This document shows positions 61,820-64,000 of a stretch of DNA of 64,000 nucleotides, one piece after another (position 1 is the stretch's first letter; every line of letters starts with the position of its first letter). Origin of the DNA: Ammonifex thiophilus (lineage in GTDB: Bacteria; Bacillota; Desulfotomaculia; Desulfotomaculales; Ammonificaceae); the NCBI RefSeq assembly GCF_003368535.1, contig NZ_QSLN01000003.1, positions 62,001 through 126,000 of the forward strand, read 5' to 3'. Below the pieces are notes generated by a model, which did not search any database, was not told where the DNA came from, and saw only the letters and a list, made by a program, of their open reading frames with translations. The translations under genes and the position numbers were made by a program.

Positions 61820-61902
61820 GGCCTGGCGCGGGCGAACTTTCGGCTTCGAAACCGGACAATCCAAGCGAGGGTACTTTAAAAGCCAGGCCGTTTAGTTTTT
61901 TT
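61820..61902 (+). promoter_or_regulatory. Structured 5' leader with terminator-like end (candidate attenuator or riboswitch)
   Basis: GGCCTGGC (61820-61827) pairs perfectly with GCCAGGCC (61882-61889), enclosing 54 nt that contain an inner TTTCG/CGAAA hairpin (61838-61851). The helix is followed by GTTTAG and seven T (61896-61902). Since the transcript starts here, the leader can fold into a closed domain ending in a U-run, as riboswitch expression platforms do. It matches no riboswitch class that I recognise. The 130 nt after it, up to the permease, holds only the 32-codon frame. Confidence 0.5.
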
Positions 61903-61925
61903 AGAGGGAAGGGGGTGCCGGCAGG

Positions 61926-62024
61926 ATGGGCTCTAGGAAAATTTTTCTTGGCTATCTCCAACCGCCAAAACCCTTTGCCTCGGGCCGAAGCTTTATTGAG
62001 TTCAGCAAGGAAAGGAGGCTATGA
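61926..62024 (+). CDS. Possible 32-residue ORF upstream of the ABC permease
   Basis: A short frame starting MGSRKIFLGYLQPPKPFASG and ending FSKERRL, with a poor GGCAGG ribosome site. Its TGA overlaps an ATG just before the permease start, which would allow coupled translation. No family is recognised. It may be a leader peptide or chance. Confidence 0.3.
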   Translation: MGSRKIFLGYLQPPKPFASGRSFIEFSKERRL

Positions 62025-62027
62025 TCG

Positions 62028-63746
62028 ATGCGCCAGCCGGTGGAGCTGCTAGCTCGCAGGTTCAGCCTCGTAGACGTGGCGGTAATCCTGACCGTTGTGG
62101 CCTTACTCTACACTTTGATCCACCTCGGGGCCGGCATGGCCGAACCCCTCCACATGGGGGCGAAGATAGATCTTAATCCCGTAAACCTCCCTTACTATGT
62201 GGGCAGGTCTCTTCTGCGCATGTTCATAGCCCTCACAGCTTCCCTGGTTTTTAGCATAGTTTACGGTTACTGGGCCGCCTACAGCCGGCGGGCAGAGAAA
62301 ATCCTGATTCCGCTCCTAGACATTCTGCAGTCCGTGCCCGTGCTGGGCTTCCTTTCCGCCACCATCACCGGACTGGTGGCTCTCTTTCCCAACAGCATGC
62401 TGGGAGCGGAGCTGGCCTCCATTTTCGCCGTCTTTACCGCCCAGGCTTGGAACATAACTTACGGCTTTTACCAGTCGCTGCGCACCATTCCCCGCGAGCT
62501 GCGCGATGCCGCCGCCGTGTTCCGACTCAACTGGTGGCACAGGCTCTGGCAGTTAGAGCTTCCTTTTTCCGTCATTTCTCTAGTGTATAACGCTATGATG
62601 TCCTTTGCCGGAAGCTGGTTCTTCCTTTCGGCCAGCGAGGCCATAACCGTGCTTAACCGCCAGATCTACCTTCCCGGGCTGGGCTCCTATCTGGCCACGG
62701 CCATTATGCACAAAGACATAAAGGCGCTTATCCTCTCCATTATCACCATGGCCGTTACCATAGTGCTGGTAGACCAGTTCTTCTGGCGGCCGGTGGCCAT
62801 CTGGAGCCAGCGCTTCAAACTGGAACAAACCAAAGAGCAAACGGAGTCCCATTGGCTTCTGAAGGTATTGCAGCGCTCAAGCTTAGTCCGGGCCTTTGGC
62901 AATCGAGTGCTGGAGCCGATGCAGCGCCGCCTTATTACGAGCGGCGGGCGGCTGGTGGCCGGAACCGCCGAGTCCGGCTTGGGGGCAGGGATCAAGCGCA
63001 TCGTACACCTTCTAGGAATCTTCCTTCTTTTGCTGTTGGCCGGATACACGGCCTACTATGGTTACCGGGGGATCTTGCTGATCGCCCAGCTGGGCTTCGA
63101 AGGAGTACTAAATCTATTCCGCCTGGGATTTTATTCCCTCCTGCGGGTGGTGGTCGCGGTCGCCCTGGGAACGCTTATCATGCTTCCCCTGGGAGTTTAT
63201 TTGGGCTGGGACGCAGAGAGGGCCAGGCGGTGGCAGCCGTTTATAACTTTCGCTGCTTCTTTTCCGGCTAACATGCTCTTCCCTTTCTTTACCATCCTCT
63301 TCTTGCGTCTGCATATAAGCCAGGAATGGGGCGCTATTCCCTTGATGATGCTGGGAACCCAGTGGTACATCTTGTTTAACGTCATAGCCGGAGTAAGCTC
63401 CTTGCCCAACGACCTCAAAGAGGCGGCAGCAGTTCTGGGTATCAAAGGCTGGAAACGGTGGCGCTATTTCATCCTGCCCGGCATCTTTCCCTTTTTAGTG
63501 ACAGGAGGAATAACCGCCGCCGGTGGCGCCTGGAACGCCACCATAGTGGCAGAAGTGGTCAGCTGGGGCGACCACACCTTGCAGGCCACCGGCCTGGGCG
63601 CTTACATCACCAACGCCACGGAAGCAGGGAACTGGCCAGCCATTATAGGAGGAATAATCGTTATGTCTCTTTACGTGGTGGCGATTAATCGCCTCTTCTG
63701 GCGCCGACTTTATCACCTGGCGGAAGTCAAGTACCACGTAGAGTGA
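62028..63746 (+). CDS. Duplicated ABC transporter permease (NitT/TauT-like anion uptake)
   Basis: A 572-residue polytopic protein made of two fused permease modules (about residues 1-275 and 330-570), as in the duplicated-permease anion transporters of COG4986. Each module has an EAA loop, LRTIPRELRDAAAVFRLNWW and VSSLPNDLKEAAAVLGIKGW, for contact with the ATPase. About twelve hydrophobic helices are visible. The ATG at 62028 follows AAGGAGG by 9 nt. The substrate is unknown; relatives move nitrate, sulfonates, bicarbonate or similar anions. No binding-protein gene is seen in the window. Confidence 0.9.
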   Translation: MRQPVELLARRFSLVDVAVILTVVALLYTLIHLGAGMAEPLHMGAKIDLNPVNLPYYVGRSLLRMFIALTASLVFSIVYGYWAAYSRRAEKILIPLLDILQSVPVLGFLSATITGLVALFPNSMLGAELASIFAVFTAQAWNITYGFYQSLRTIPRELRDAAAVFRLNWWHRLWQLELPFSVISLVYNAMMSFAGSWFFLSASEAITVLNRQIYLPGLGSYLATAIMHKDIKALILSIITMAVTIVLVDQFFWRPVAIWSQRFKLEQTKEQTESHWLLKVLQRSSLVRAFGNRVLEPMQRRLITSGGRLVAGTAESGLGAGIKRIVHLLGIFLLLLLAGYTAYYGYRGILLIAQLGFEGVLNLFRLGFYSLLRVVVAVALGTLIMLPLGVYLGWDAERARRWQPFITFAASFPANMLFPFFTILFLRLHISQEWGAIPLMMLGTQWYILFNVIAGVSSLPNDLKEAAAVLGIKGWKRWRYFILPGIFPFLVTGGITAAGGAWNATIVAEVVSWGDHTLQATGLGAYITNATEAGNWPAIIGGIIVMSLYVVAINRLFWRRLYHLAEVKYHVE

Positions 63747-63758
63747 GGAGAGGGGAAA

Positions 63759-64000
63759 ATGGAGGCACTCATCGAGCTCAGAGGAGTAACCAAAAAATAC
63801 CCCCTCGGGGAGCGCAGCGAGGTAACCGTGCTGGAGGATATCTCCCTCGCCGTGCGGCAGGGGGAGTTTCTGGGTATCCTGGGACCTTCCGGTTCGGGCA
63901 AGTCCACCCTTTTGCGCATGATGGCTGGGCTGGTCAAGCCCACTTCGGGAGAGGTGCTGTACAAAGGTCGGCCGCTGGACGGGGTGAATCCCGGGGTAGC
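63759..64000 (+). CDS. ABC transporter ATP-binding protein (5' part, cut by window edge)
   Basis: The first 80 codons of a NitT/TauT- or SsuB-type ATPase are visible: [20 protein letters not shown], a [19 protein letters not shown] strand and Walker [19 protein letters not shown]. The remainder, including the signature and Walker B motifs, lies past position 64000. It starts 12 nt after the permease stop with AGGAGAGGGG as ribosome site, so it is the energising partner of that permease. Confidence 0.95.
   Translation, partial: MEALIELRGVTKKYPLGERSEVTVLEDISLAVRQGEFLGILGPSGSGKSTLLRMMAGLVKPTSGEVLYKGRPLDGVNPGV

Noticed and set aside
61820-61902. Known riboswitch classes (TPP, SAM-I, cobalamin, ykkC/guanidine-I, fluoride, ZTP, c-di-GMP-I) for the ABC leader
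   Set aside because: None of their conserved core strings as I know them occur here, so the leader is left unclassified.
1-64000. CRISPR arrays, tRNA or rRNA genes, IS elements and prophage genes
   Set aside because: I looked for repeat-spacer patterns, cloverleaf T-loops, and transposase or integrase signatures and found none; XerD is the only tyrosine recombinase and is in its housekeeping context.

Overview
The window is about 60% GC and almost fully coding. It comes from a spore-forming, anaerobic, probably thermophilic Clostridia-class Firmicute of the Ammonifex/Moorella/Desulfotomaculum type. The evidence is many sporulation genes (spo0A, spoIIM, spoIIP, spoIVA, spoIVB and a tiny spoVM), oxygen-sensitive iron-sulfur metabolism (an hdrCBA-flxDCBA electron-bifurcation operon and a four-subunit 2-oxoacid:ferredoxin oxidoreductase), and an OLE RNA/oapA locus, which is typical of extremophilic anaerobic Firmicutes. 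The species is inferred, not proven. Most genes lie on the minus strand in tightly packed operons with 4-nt or longer overlaps, and many use GTG or TTG starts.

Layout. 1-4.1 kb: rlmN-prpC-prkC-rsgA, with rsgA cut by the window edge. 4.1-9.1 kb: spoIIM, a small DUF4227-like gene, xerD, deoB, pdp and two membrane genes (one PsiE-like). 9.1-15.4 kb: a DUF3866 gene and a lipoprotein-like gene on minus; rqcH, a MazG-like gene, a DUF1015 gene and an Mrp-type Fe-S carrier on plus. 15.4-22.1 kb: the complete hdrC-hdrB-hdrA-flxD-flxC-flxB-flxA operon, which probably couples NADH, ferredoxin and a thiol/disulfide couple. 22.1-23 kb: spoVM and a 1-Cys/Prx6-type peroxiredoxin. 23-33.1 kb: steA-steB, two envelope glycosyltransferases, a P-loop ATPase, vorDABC, dapF, dapL and a second aminotransferase. 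33.2-43.3 kb: spo0A, spoIVB, recN, argR, nadK, tlyA, dxs, oapA, OLE RNA and ispA, the sporulation/isoprenoid block conserved in Clostridia. 43.6-48.1 kb: spoIVA, a DUF134 gene, comM/yifB, yraN and rnhB. 48.3-54 kb: a small plus-strand membrane protein, then plsY, der, a DUF512 radical-SAM gene, spoIIP and a DUF1614 gene. 54-61.7 kb: a His-rich metal-binding protein, a tandem-HD/HD-GYP protein, deoC, ddl, dinB, a DUF364 gene, an FmdB zinc ribbon, a radical-SAM protein and a diverged PanC. 61.7-64 kb: a plus-strand ABC transporter (duplicated permease and a partial ATPase) behind a structured leader RNA.

The most notable items are: the roughly 606-nt OLE RNA, closed by a perfect 11-bp long-range helix between ispA and oapA; a 22-codon SpoVM gene; the Flx-Hdr bifurcation operon; a promoter followed at the predicted start site by a terminator-capable leader before the ABC permease; and a 78-residue protein that is one-third histidine. 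Functions come from recognised motifs and gene order; no database search was run.
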